This document shows, one piece after another, positions 12,475-23,110 of a stretch of DNA of 64,000 nucleotides. Both the position numbers and the translations under genes were made by a program. How positions within the stretch are numbered: the stretch's first letter is position 1; each line of letters begins with the position of its first letter. This DNA is from Nyssa sinensis (Eukaryota; Streptophyta; Magnoliopsida; Cornales; Nyssaceae): assembly GCA_008638375.1 (NCBI GenBank), contig CM018036.1, positions 17,824,332 through 17,888,331 of the forward strand. Reading direction: 5' to 3'. The notes beneath the pieces are model-generated. The model did not search any database. It saw nothing but the letters and a program-made list of their open reading frames with translations, and was not told the DNA's origin.

Positions 12475-12512
12475 GCCACGTGGCCAATTAGCCAACTGCC
12501 CGTGAACACGTG
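12475..12512. promoter_or_regulatory. Paired G-box (CACGTG) motifs in copy A
   Basis: The perfect palindrome GCCACGTGGC is at 12475-12484 and a second CACGTG core at 12507-12512. G-boxes bind plant bZIP and bHLH factors. Their place in an LTR-like element suggests an enhancer, but this is inference. Confidence 0.5.
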
Positions 12513-12904
12513 CCCGAATTGAAACTATCTCAGAATTGCACCAAACTTGGTACACTAGCTAATTCGGGCACTCTGATTCTAAATATGTGGTCCGTTTATC
12601 AAAATTCCTTCATTTAGATTTTTATATTTATCTACGTCCTATAGATGACTGTATAGTCCCAAGGCTCACACCAGTCTCGAATAAATCATCAAAATTCTAA
12701 TTTAACCTTACAATGTCACATTAATGCTTCATTAGTCGATTTCATAATTATTTTGACACATCATTGATTAATCACTCATCTGTCCTTAGTCTTTATTGGC
12801 AATTTATCAAATTACCTTTTATAATTTTCTGAATCCTTATAGACTAAACGACCATTATCTGAAAGGGCTATGTCCAGGGGACCCCACCCACAGGGTAAGT
12901 CTAA

Positions 12905-15126
12905 TATTTGTTAGAATTGATACTTGGACATGGATTCTATATGAACTAATGGATCGTGACTACACTGTGAGATGATTAGTCTCACTTGTAACTAAGGATC
13001 TACAAGCATACCAGTTCATACTACTATAGACACCTCATTTTAAGACTCTTGATTGAATAAAATTAGTTTTTCCATTTTTGGAAAGTTACAACAATATGTT
13101 CTAAGGGTATTTTAGTAATTTTAATCATTTCGCCTATAGAGGGCATTTCAATTATTTTTCCCAGAGAGGGCATTTTGATCATTTTTTCTAGAGGGCATTT
13201 TGGTCATTTCACCCGTAGAGGGCATTCTAATCATTTTACCCATTGAGAACATTTCAGTTATTTTTTCCCATAGATGACATTTTGGTCTTTCGCCCATAAA
13301 AGGCATTTCGATCATTTTGCCTATAGAGGGCATTTTGGTCATTTTGCCCAAAAGGCAATCTAATCATTTTGTCCATAGAGGGCATTTTGATCATTTCTCC
13401 CATAGCGGGCATTTCAATCATTTTGCCTATAGAGGACATTTTCTTCATTTCACCTATAGAGGGAATTTCAGTCATTTTGCCCATAACAGACATTTTAGTT
13501 ATTTTTCATAGAGGGCATTTTGGTCATTTCGCCCATAGAAGGAATTCTAATCATTTTTCCCAAAGAGGGAATTTTGGTCATTTGACACATACCTTTGAAG
13601 GTATTTTGGTCATAATGCTCATTAAAGGTATTTTGGTAATTTTTAGTATTTCTCTATCCTTTAGGGGTAGTTTGGTAAATACCAGAGATTTTTTACCTTC
13701 TAGGGGTATTTCCATAATATTATTGTCGTTTTTCCCTTTGGAAAGCACTTAGTTAATTATAGCATATTCTATCACATATAGGTTATTTTGGTCTTTCATA
13801 GGCATACATGTAATTTTCATGTCATTTCATCCATATAGGGTTAATTTGGTAATTTTAGCCCTTAAGGACAATTTTGACTTTTTATGCCTTAGTGGCATTT
13901 TTGTAATTACCTTGTCCTTAAATTCTCCACCGAATTAGGGGTAGATAGTGAATATAGGTTTGTGCACAAAAAACTTGCCTATTTCTCTTCCTTCTTTGTC
14001 CCCAAGTAATTTCCAAAGCAAGCTTCATATTTTAAGGGATTTGTTTTGACTTGTACACAAGATAATTTCTATATCTAAATAAGCATTACTCTTGGCCATT
14101 TATCCATATGATTCATTATGAGTCCTTGGATCAAACCTCCTTACCCTTTTCCCTATAAATAAGACCCCTAGCCAACATAATCAAGGATACAAAAAAATTA
14201 CGTTAAATGCTACTGCAATAATTTTCTCTCTTTCATATTTCTTGTCCCCTAATATTTTTGAAGCCTTATTCTACACAAGCAAGAGTTCTAATCCATTGAA
14301 GACGAAGTTCTACACTATTGAAAATTCAATCAAAGGAGTTCAAGCTCAAGACTTGTTTAATTCAACACAATCGTTCAGTTACGCTCCTTAAAACCTTACT
14401 TTTTTCTCTTTTCCTAATTCAATTCATCCTATCACTCTTGATAGAATAAATTGAATTAGAGAACTACGTTGACTCTGATTCCATTATCTGAATGGATACG
14501 TAGGATGCCGCATGGGCTCGAGTCTACTATTTTTTCTTAAATCTTATTTATTTTATGTCTTTTTTCTTATTTTATTCATGTCAATCACTCTCTCTACCCC
14601 TTCACTCTCTCTACCCCTTCTTTAGGTTTATTTATTTATTTATTCATTTTGCTCTCTTTGTTTATGAAAGTATTATAATTATCTCTTTCTACTCTTTTTC
14701 TATTTTATTTGTGTCATGGAATCTTTATGCCTTGTGGATGAACATTTGAGGCCAGTCTATTCGGACTGGGCGGGATGGGTGCCTAACCCCTTCCTATCTT
14801 ATTTCTTAGTTCCTAGATTCAGAATTCTTTGGTTCATTGTAGACTAGTTTTGTTTTACTTTATTTTAACTCATGTCAAGGGCTTTAGAATGTAGATAGGA
14901 CCAAAGTGACGTAATTCTTAATTTCTTTGCTATTTATTTTTACATATATTCTCTATAGGTTGTATCAGGTTTACTTTTTATTTAGCCTAAATCAAGCTAG
15001 TGACTCCTTTGTGTATTCATTGTATACTCCTAATCCGAAAAGAGGGCGTTTGCCTTTCCCACATCGAGGGAGCGGACCTTTAGAGCCGCGGACGTTTGTT
15101 TGACACTCCTCCTATTTTTCGACACC
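12905..15126 (+). repeat. Forward gypsy LTR (probably solo)
   Basis: The right half has LTR architecture on the plus strand: a TATA box 'ccctataaataagacccc' (14151-14168), a transcript-like C/T-rich leader, then wording typical of gypsy R/U5 ('ggatacgtaggatgccgca' at 14496-14514; 'gggtgcctaaccccttcc' at 14778-14795). It ends 'ctatttttcgaca' (15114-15126). No primer site or coding follows, so it is a solo or truncated LTR. The U3 half holds a 27-bp minisatellite. The left border is uncertain. Confidence 0.55.
13132..13640. repeat. 27-bp minisatellite, about 19 imperfect units
   Basis: The unit is approximately 'catagagggcattttggtca' plus 'ttttgcc'. Successive GGGCAT cores begin at 13141, 13168, 13193, 13220, 13247 and 13275, then continue to about 13640. 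Because 27 is a multiple of three, frames stay open on both strands (13148-13493 minus, 13317-13752 plus), giving nine-residue periodic peptides such as MPSMGKMIE. These are repeat artefacts and not genes. Confidence 0.93.
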
Positions 15127-15338
15127 CTACTCTCACAACCATTATCCTCCCAACAGTTTATCTAGACATTACTACCATATATAGTTTCAGTTCCTTGATC
15201 ATCATATCATATCAATCCTCATAGTTTTTCAGAATCATCCATTACTAACTCAATGTTATGAATGCAGCTAGCTCTAAGGAGTATTGCCCATAATTGGGTC
15301 TTATTATTACTTGATTATCATATCTCATTCGTTTTTCT
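15127..15338. other. Older LTR-like flank of the solo-LTR insertion
   Basis: AT-rich, no frame. It appears continuous with 17361-17480 if the solo LTR between them is removed, so it is pre-insertion DNA. Confidence 0.4.
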
Positions 15339-17355
15339 TGTCATGCCTTGGGCCCCAAGGACCCATGGGTGACCTTGTAAATTAAGGTCAAATCTAATAA
15401 ATAATTTCTGTATATCTCAAACCACGTTGTGTATATATATTCTCACTTGAGTTTTTTTATAACATAAATATTCATTCACATTTCAAACATATAACCCAAC
15501 AAAGTTTCTATACATAAATTTTAAAAGTATATTCATCTTGTGATTTCTATTTCTAAGTCAAAAGAATACTAATCTTGTTAAGGCTTCCGAGGCTTCACAT
15601 CAACATATAAAGACCATAGGCCGTTTTACATTCCCAAAATAATAAAAGACCAAAATAGAGTTTTGAGTTTAAGTACATTTCAAACTCAACAAAAGAGTCT
15701 AAAAGAAAGTGTCCTTCTAGTCCATGTCATCAACGTGCCAGCTCCTTATCGTTACCTACATCTGGTAGAGGTCAAAACAACAACCCTAATAGAGATTCTA
15801 AAATAGGGAAAGCTAAGGCGGTGCAAAGTGTATGCATGTGAGATGTGAAGTGTCAATACAAGTGTTCAACCAACATGCATACATATCAATTGATGATTCA
15901 TCATACCCTAACAATGCAAACCATCAATCCAACTGTAAGAAAACATAACAATAAGTAAATGGGAGAATCATCACATAAATACAATTAAATGCGTACAAAG
16001 TAAATTTCCATGCAAACATTGTGTTAATCCTCCCACTTAAATAAAATCACCTCGTCAATTCACCTAATGACTCTCGAAAAAGTTTAGTATTTCATGAGCT
16101 ACTAACCTGTTGGCTATGTACTACTACCCACATGGGGTTAAGGTTCACAATCCGAAAGGAGACACAATCCCCATCACAAAATATTCTTGATCTCTAATGC
16201 GGCCTCGCAATGTGCCACTCTTTATTGTCCCTCAACTTGTTCTAGGGATTAATTATTCACATTCCCATTCTCCATTTCCATTTTCATATTTTATCATTCA
16301 TCAATATTTTTCATTTTATTCGCGAACAAACCCAAGCTTCATATCACCTCATTAATTATCACAAGAACATAACAATGACCATGCAACCTATAGCCATCAA
16401 CAATTCATTTATCAACAAGTATGTGACAAGATTAGTATAAGTAAATGACGTTCAATATTTTTCTCAATCATCAACATGTACATGTCAAGATCATTTCAAT
16501 GCATGACATTTCATTTTCCTATCATTTTTTCAAAGCATAACACATATGTACATGAATAATGACATTCATAATGCAAGACATAGAATTAAATAAAATGCTC
16601 AATAAATCCATGTAAACACCTAACAATTAACCTACATTAGAATCCATACTTCAAAACAAGTGTTGATTTGTGTGTAGAGAGAGAGAGAGAGAGATTTCAA
16701 TTTCAAGCTAAGAAATGATTTACACTGTTTATTTTACTTAACAAAGCTAGATCTACAAAGAATTTCAAAAAATTTGAAAAAGAAATGAAAAACCTTAAAT
16801 TTTACCTTGTGTTCTTGAAGAAAACTTGAAATCCTAACTTTTTAATCCGTAGAAATTCTTCTTGTACTTCAATCCTTGTGGTGTATTGTGTTGTTATGGC
16901 TTAGAAATCCATAAATGCCCAAGAAATGCTCTAACCCTTGCTTTCCCCTTGTTTAGAGAGAGTTTGGAAGAGAAAACAAAAATGAATTTTATACCCAATT
17001 TGTTTTTTAGTCTACAACTTAAAGTGTTATGCTGCACGTTCAGTTCGAACGAATGAGTCTTTCGTTTTTATGAAGGTCGAACAAATATCAAACGAAGTTT
17101 ATAGTAAACTCTCTGGTCTTCATTCGAACGAACAACCTATTTGTTTGAACGAATGCTAGAAAACCTTATGCCTTTTTCTTATTTTTATAATTCAAGTTTT
17201 CTTTAACTATTTTTTATTTATCACCCATCCATTATCGCTCCCTATTATGTCGTTTAAACTCTTTCTACTTTATTATTACGGTTGTGAGATTTATCATCAT
17301 GCAGAAGTAATATTATTCATTATTTATTTATTTTTTAATTTTACAAAACGCTACA
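15339..17355 (-). mobile_element. Solo LTR, S family (chromodomain-gypsy type)
   Basis: 2.02 kb, from TGTCATGCCTTGGG to ACAAAACGCTACA. The flanks TTTCT (15334-15338) and CTTCT (17356-17360) are a 4/5 match for a 5-bp target duplication. It aligns end to end with 59401-61312, which abuts a polypurine tract and a chromodomain integrase on the minus strand, so orientation is minus. Shared blocks include 'caaaacaacaaccct' (15774-15788) and 'aaggcggtgcaa' (15813-15824). A GA repeat lies at 16676-16694. No internal domain remains, as expected after LTR-LTR recombination. Confidence 0.82.
17041..17155. promoter_or_regulatory. Cluster of TTCGAACGAA-type palindromic motifs in the S1 LTR
   Basis: Motifs 'gttcgaacgaatg' (17043-17055), 'cattcgaacgaac' (17121-17133) and 'tgtttgaacgaatg' (17142-17155) lie 200-315 bp inside the LTR's transcriptional 5' end, in U3. 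The same motif cluster recurs in S2, S3 and the unrelated copia element Z. Confidence 0.6.
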
Positions 17356-17521
17356 CTTCTAGAATCATCAACCATACATTAATCTTTCTTACTTTCCTTC
17401 AGAATTCAAGTATTCCATAATAATGTCTTAGACTAGGGTTTGATCTACGGGCTCTACAGGCATCTTCAAGATGCGTCTATGATTTAAACACTTCTATGTA
17501 ACTAAGTGATTACATTAGGGC
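17356..17521. other. Continuation of pre-insertion DNA
   Basis: Short non-coding stretch between the solo LTR and the next MITE. Nothing further identified. Confidence 0.35.
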
Positions 17522-18342
17522 ATGTTGATATAAAACCACATCTTAAAAATGAGACTTTAAAGTCACATCTTTAAGATGTGATATACATACATGAAACTCA
17601 AAATGATTATTTTTTCTTCTGGGTTGTTCAGATAGATAGAGAGAGAAAGAGAGAGAGAGAGACTGTGTGATGGGGAAGTTTAGTGATTCAAAAAGTAGAA
17701 GTTTTGTAGCTTGGAGGATTAAAAACGGGTGTAAAAGAGAGTTATATAGAAAGAAGAAAATGTGATTTGGCGAGAGAGAAAGACAAAGTGGGTCGTGTAG
17801 TTCAATCATAACATGGTGTGTCAAACTCATGGTGTGGCAATTATCTCACCAATAATGCTAGAATTACTTAAAAATTCTATTAAAAGTGTTTACTTTCATG
17901 AGTTAGCAGTCTTGTATTGGCTAGATATCACATTATGATGTGACATCATGTGATATCCAACCAATACAACACTGTTGACTCATGAAGGTAAACAATTTTG
18001 ATAAAATATGAAGGTAAGACTAGCATTACTCTTATCTCACTCATGGCTTTTTCTTTGTTTGCGCATCTAGAAAGAGAGATAGGGACAGAGAGAGAAAAGA
18101 AAAAAAAAAGTCAAACCTGATCTCTCTGTTGTGTATAAGAGAGGGAGAGAGAGAGAGAGAGACAGAGAGAGAAAGAGAGAATGGAAAAAAAAAAGTGAAA
18201 GAGGGCCATAAAGCCCTTTGACGTGTTGGAGGAGAGAGTGAGTACAAAGAGAGATGGGGAGAAGACAGTAAGGGAGAGAAATGCGGAATGGTAAGATGAT
18301 GTTAAAGAGTCTCATTTTCAAGATGTAATTTTATATTAACAT
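17522..18342. mobile_element. Outer MITE with about 40-bp terminal inverted repeats
   Basis: The left end 'catgttgatataaaaccaca' onward (17522-17563) pairs with the right end read in reverse (18300-18342, 'catgttaatataaaattaca' onward). Both continue into 'aaaatgagactctt'-like sequence. The interior carries GA-rich runs (17634-17662, 18139-18180) and a second, smaller MITE. The outermost GGG...TTT and TTA/TAA flanks would fit a PIF/Harbinger type but are not decisive. Overlapping short frames are low-complexity. Confidence 0.65.
17850..18031. mobile_element. Inner hairpin MITE with perfect 9-bp target duplication
   Basis: Nearly the whole 182 bp folds back. 'aataatgctag' at the left pairs with 'ctagcattact' at the right, and 'tcatgagttagcagtcttgt' pairs with its counterpart near 17964-17983. 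It is flanked by identical TTATCTCAC at 17841-17849 and 18032-18040. Nine-base duplications are the hallmark of Mutator-like transposases. It lies inside the outer MITE and is therefore younger. Confidence 0.85.
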
Positions 18343-18459
18343 GTTTTAATTTATTTTTTTAAAATATATAGAAATGATTAATTTAATTTTTTAAGATGTA
18401 TTTTTAAAATTGTATCTTGAATATACATTTTTAAAATTGTATCTATTAAAATCTTTATT

Positions 18460-18500
18460 TTAAAACCACATTTTAAAAATGAAATTTTAAAAAATACACG
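18460..18500. repeat. Extra copy of the outer-MITE terminus
   Basis: 'ttttaaaaccacattttaaa' onward repeats the left terminus of the 17522 element in direct orientation, in a very AT-rich stretch. It could be a relic MITE end or a partial duplication. Confidence 0.4.
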
Positions 18501-18566
18501 GGGTCCAAAAAATAAATTTAAAAATGCTCGAATTTGGTATATAAATTTTAAAAAATATGGTTCAGG

Positions 18567-18735
18567 TAAAAAATTCCGTCTTTTTGGTTCTTCGTACCAA
18601 AATCACGTTAAAGAAGTCTTCAGGTTTATTTGGATCTTGTTCATCCAAAGTAACTTTCACTTTCTCAGGAAATGGTTAGTAGTTTTCTTTGCGCCAATCG
18701 TTGGCAACTACAGTTTAAAGAGTAATTTGACTATC
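18567..18735 (-). pseudogene. Possible coding remnant, family not recognised
   Basis: Read on the minus strand, this stretch gives peptide-like wording in one frame: TVVANDWRKENY, a stop, then PFPEKVKVTLDEQDPNKPED and FFNVILVRRT. Composition and charge balance look more like real protein than the surrounding AT-rich translations. At least two stop codons interrupt it and no start or splice borders are clear. I cannot name the family. It could be a degenerate exon or a chance open stretch. Confidence 0.3.
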
Positions 18736-19310
18736 ACAAAAAAGAGAATTTAACCTTGTGCACATAAATTGTCCTAAGGTACCCCTAACCGATCATTAAA
18801 AAAAAAAAGTGAAAGAAATCATCTATTATATATCTTTTTCTTAGTCGTCTTCTTTTTTTATCTCTTTCTAATATGTCAAGTTCTAGGGAGAATTGGAGAA
18901 AACGTGGAGCTAAGGGCTGCTTGTTGGTATTTAACTCACCAATAAACATAACCAAAACTCAAAAATTTTCTAACACATTTTTATCTTTTTAATCCTACAA
19001 AAGTGCTAGAAACTCTCACTTGCATATTCAATGGACGAGTCATTTGTTGGGTTGAGTAGTTAGATTGACAAAAGTAGCTTAGGTAAGCAAAAGATGTGAG
19101 GTTTGCTTCGCACCTCTTTTCAGATTGAACATGACTGCTTCGTCATTAATGTACATTTTAAAGTTTTATTAGTATCTAAAGTAAATAATTACATAAAACA
19201 CATTAATCCTAAGTGGGACTAGCTTAGCTGGCCATTCATGCATTCTTTAAATCAATGTTTTTAGATCCAACCCGCTCATCAAACCGAAAAAATGTCTAGG
19301 TTACGGGTTA
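18736..19310. other. Non-coding stretch, nothing firm
   Basis: AT-rich. 'tagcttagctgg' at 19223-19234 fits a Pol III box A, but no box B follows at the right distance, so no tRNA or SINE is called. Confidence 0.4.
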
Positions 19311-20805
19311 TGTCACGCCCCGAATTTCCCACGAACCCGGGGCGCGAGTAACGAGACAGAAAGTAAAATAAATAAAAGGACAAAAGTAATTAAATTCAAT
19401 AAACATGCGTCCATCATCATCCATACATAGAGTAACATCGAATACATTGTTCATCAGTCATTCGGGCTTAAGCCCTTACATAACAAAATACAAGTCTCAT
19501 GGATCACAAATACATCACGTGCTTCGCCCTCTCAGGGCATCACTAAGTCTCATGTGGCTGGAGGATCCTCATCTGAAAATGTTGCCCACGAATGGGTCAG
19601 CACAACTGCTGGTATGATGAAATGCTAATGCCAGAAATAAAGCTAAGGCGTGGCATGTGCAAAGTGTACATTTATTTCTAAATGACATTCAAGCATCGCA
19701 GTAATATATATGAATGGTATGTATGACACACCCATGCACAACTCTATGCCACACCCATGTCTCATTTACGGGTACTCCCCGATGGCACGAAGTACCAATG
19801 CAATGGCCAATTTTGGGTTTTTCACCACAGGATCTACACCCTCATAATGCAAAGCACCACGTGCTTACCCACGCCATGTTCTCAAAGGATTCATCATATG
19901 CCAATATGCCAATGCAATCTCAATGATACATGGTTTCCACAATATAGCATGCTCGAGACAATAATATATAAATCACCTAACTGATTCCACATGCAATCAT
20001 ATCTCGTAAAATCAACATATACACATGTCGTGAGTCACATTCATCATTCACTAAATATTCATAAGGTACAAGTAACATGTAAGCATGTGAACAACCAATT
20101 CCAAATAAACGGTAAACACATTACAGATAAACACATACAGCATTCAGTCATTCACAAATATTCCTAACTTAACTTCATTTCTAACACTAGCAAAACACCA
20201 TACCTGATGGGTTGGTATCAACCCTAGAAGATCGAGCACTATATGTAACTGAACGGGCGGACGAAAATGTAGGAGATCAGATCGCCTCCTCCTGTCCTGT
20301 CAGTGTCCCTAAAAGTAGGAATTACAATTCAGTCCACTGTTGTTTGAAGGTATGCTATTCATCAAATTTTATGTCTTTAAATTCATAGGTTTCTATTCTG
20401 CTAAATTAGACTCTACCATTGGTTTTAGAACGTTTAAGAAAGTAAGTCTAGGTTTTCGTAGAACTCAATTCGGACACCGGGGTTCAAAAGGGCAAAACAG
20501 TAATTTTGCACTTTACACGTGTCCTTACATTTCGTGACCTCTTTTCACAAATCGGACTCCACGGTTGAGTCCGAAATGTTCGAGATAATAAAATTCCACT
20601 ATTTGTTTACCTAATTCGGAGTTCGTTTGACTGTGTTTCAATCTAGGGGTATTTTGGTAATTTTAAGGGTTACTACGGGTCTTTTATTTTTCGGGACCCC
20701 GTCTCGTAAAACGGACCTCACCATTGGTCTCAGAATGGTCGAGATAGTCAAAATACACCTATGACTTGTCCCATTTGGACTCCGGGATATTTTTGAATAT
20801 TTAAT

Positions 20806-20870
20806 TAATTAAATTAATTAAATTAAATAATTAATTAATTAATTTAATTAATATTTTTTTTTTAATAATT
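20806..20870. repeat. TTAATTAA-rich low-complexity tract
   Basis: Tandem TTAA/ATTA words over about 65 bp, self-complementary, inside copy B. Confidence 0.85.
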
Positions 20871-21762
20871 TAATCAGGTGGGTCAAAGTGTAATTTCTAA
20901 CAGTTGGGGGGTCAATTCGTAATTTCTGAAAGTTCAGGTTAAGGTTCAAATTCAAAAGGTTCAAATTCAAAGGTTTAAATTCTAAAATGTTCAAATTCAT
21001 TTAATTTAAAACAATGGCTGACACGTGGCAGGGGCGACCCGTACCCGCCCGAACTGGAACCAGATCCGACCCAGGACCCGACCCGGCACCCCACCTTCTT
21101 CCCCGATTTTCCGGTGAAGCAGCGGTAGGGTTCCGGCGCCTTCTCCGGCGCCGGCGACCGACCTCCGGCGTGTTTTCCCCATTTTCAAAATGCCATTTCC
21201 TCCCTTTTTTCACGTAGATCACATCCCCAACCCCCATTTCCCTCAAAACCCCCTCCATCTCCACGAAATAGAGGGTCAAACCCTCGGTCAACTCTCCGGC
21301 CACCCATTTTTCCCCCATTTTCCCCCACTGTTTTGAACTCAATTCAATCCCATTCACTTTCTGCACTTCATAGGTTATTTTAGGATCATTTAAAGGAAAT
21401 TTTACACATGAAATGATGAGGTTCAACCTCTATGGCCGAAACCTGCAACTAGGGATTTCTCCCTAGTTTCTCAACCATTCATTCTCATTCTTCTTGCAAA
21501 TTAACCCCTACCTTATGCTCTCTAAGATCCTATAATTCAAATCAATTAAAATGCTTTAAAAAAATTTGAAACAGAAGTGACCCACTTACAATTTTTCTTG
21601 GCCGTTTCTCTCTCTAGCCGTGCCCACTTCCACCTTTCTGGTTCCTCCTCGAGCTTCCTCTCCTTCTTCACAGTCTAGAACTCTCTCTCTATCTCTGTTT
21701 CTCTCTTCTTTCTCTTTCTTTCCTTCTCTTTTCTTCTCACCCGAGACACACCCTCATTTCTC

Positions 21763-21764
21763 TA

Positions 21765-21815
<51 letters not shown>
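21763..21815. repeat. (TC)n microsatellite
   Basis: Over 20 consecutive TC dinucleotides. It creates the artefactual serine/leucine-rich and RE-rich open frames around it. Confidence 0.97.
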
Positions 21816-21820
<5 letters not shown>

Positions 21821-21982
21821 TCCAAGACCAACCACTCTCTGCCCACTTCTGCACTCCCCCACTCCCTGAATCCTACTCACACACTCAACCTCACCCATAC
21901 CCCTTTGAGTGTGTAACACTCAAAGCCACACACACACACAACCGGCCCACACACACATGCACACACTGTGCACTGTTATGTA

Positions 21983-22156
21983 CATATATATATATATATA
22001 TACACAAATAAATACATATATATATTCTCCAAATTTAAATATGCATATAATATATATATATACATGCACATGTAGCATACACATAATTGTACACATACAA
22101 TACACACATCACATTCTTAATAATGATAATAATAATAATAATAATAATAATAATTA
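21983..22156. repeat. (TA)n and (TAA)n microsatellites
   Basis: TATATA runs at 21985-22001, 22018-22024 and 22049-22060, and (TAA/ATA)n at 22123-22155. Confidence 0.95.
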
Positions 22157-22213
22157 ATTAACAATTGCAAGAATAAATAATAATAATAAAAAAAAAAAAT
22201 TTTCATGTTATAA

Positions 22214-22800
22214 CAGGTTATCGGTTCAACCATCGGGTCAACCAGAATCAAACTGTGATATCATAATTTTGTAATTAATAAATTTAATAATACATATTAT
22301 TGATATTTTAAATTTAAAAAATTATACAAAAATTACTAAAAATTATATAAAAAAATTTACAAAATATGAATTTTCTTAATATGTAAAACTTCAAGAAAAA
22401 AAATAAAAAAAAGTATAGTAGACATATCTTATTATAATGTTGAAAGTTGAAACTTCATTGCCATTCTTCCATGATCGCAAAGACCATAACAAAAATCATT
22501 TTAACATCCAATCCAAGCATAATCCAATAATTTAGTCTTCAACTACATGAAAAAAGAAGAAGATACAAACACTAATAATCATGCATAAAATAAAATAAAA
22601 TACCACATGAGTGAACCGGTGACCTAGTACCAGGTCACCCGGTTCTACGGTCCGACCGGCCAGTTTTAACGGTTTTGTATTTTTAGAACGGTTTTGAACT
22701 ATAAGCGGTTTTATGGGTTAAACCGGACCGTTTTATGAACCAGTCAACGGTTCAACCAGTTGAATCAGCCGGTCTGATTCGGGTTTTAAACCTTGCTTTA
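22214..22800. mobile_element. CCGGTT-rich hAT-type MITE
   Basis: The right part carries many CCGGT and AACGGTT words ('gaccggccagttttaacgg') and ends 'ggttttaaaccttgc' (22783-22797). The left part begins 'ggttatcggttcaacc' (22216-22231) and shows related words in opposite sense. This is the style of a widespread plant MITE whose ends read GGTTTTAAA next to ACCGG blocks. A clean terminal pair or 8-bp duplication was not found, so the left end is probably decayed. Confidence 0.5.
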
Positions 22801-22859
22801 AATAAGAGATAATAAATTCAAGTCTCACTTTGCATTATTTGAATGGGATTAAGTCTTAG

Positions 22860-23110
22860 TTGCATTAGAATTAAAAGTATAATATATTATTTATATTTGG
22901 GTGTTGATTTTACGAAAGAGAGTTAAGAGTGATTCTTTGTGTCGGGCAGTCTTTGTTCAAATAAAATATTATATTATTATCCCACCAATAGTTTTGCTTC
23001 TCTCTTGTTAATGTGAGTGCTTTGTTTTGTTTTGAATTCAACAAATTGATATTATAGTGATTTTAAATTTAAAAGTTGGTATTAGAATAATTTTTAAGTC
23101 TTACAAGATG
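22860..23110 (+). repeat. Decayed LTR end with a doubled primer-site-like motif
   Basis: 'attgatattatagtgatttt' (23045-23064) and 'gttggtattagaataatttt' (23075-23094) resemble the 30-bp units at 31155 and 56931 built round TTGGTATCAGAG. They follow a T-rich LTR-like stretch. Too decayed to call firmly. Confidence 0.3.

Larger units (their letters stand above)
8749..12904. repeat. Long LTR-like non-coding element, copy A
   Basis: Begins TGTAACACCCTGGTCC, the terminal signature shared (as TGTMACRCC) with 15339, 19311, 27043, 37059 and 59401. Internal blocks match other copies, for example 'gtgagtgataacgct' (9220-9234), the block at 9720-9860, and 'ttgagtctggaatgcccaaa' (10992-11011). Microsatellites, pyrimidine tracts and a GC-richer zone (11330-12560) occupy the right half. 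No coding domain is present. The right end is not defined by a target duplication and may lie further right, past later insertions. Confidence 0.55.
19311..22200. repeat. LTR-like non-coding element, copy B
   Basis: Begins TGTCACGCCCCGAATTTC. It shares with copies C and D the wording 'tgctattcatcaaatttta' (20352-20370, compare 28934-28952) and 'ggacctcaccattg' (20724-20734 region; compare 29130 and 39000), and the phrase 'gtattttggtaatttt' (20649-20664). A GC-rich zone at 21020-21180 gives spurious frames on both strands. The right end dissolves into microsatellites. No coding domain. Confidence 0.55.

Noticed and set aside
13148..13752. Overlapping repetitive open frames on both strands (MPSMGKM-type and HFVHRGHFDHF-type peptides)
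   Set aside because: They arise because the minisatellite period is 27 bp, a multiple of three; composition mirrors the DNA repeat on both strands.
19223..19234. Perfect box-A-like 'tagcttagctgg'
   Set aside because: No matching box B 30-45 bp downstream and no A-rich tail, so not called as a SINE or tRNA.
21001..21426. 141-codon minus-strand frame with an Arg-rich middle
   Set aside because: It lies in the GC-rich part of LTR-like copy B. The opposite strand is equally open, and no domain or codon pattern supports a gene.
21620..21919. Ser/Leu-rich and Arg/Glu-rich open frames
   Set aside because: Direct translation of the (TC)n microsatellite.
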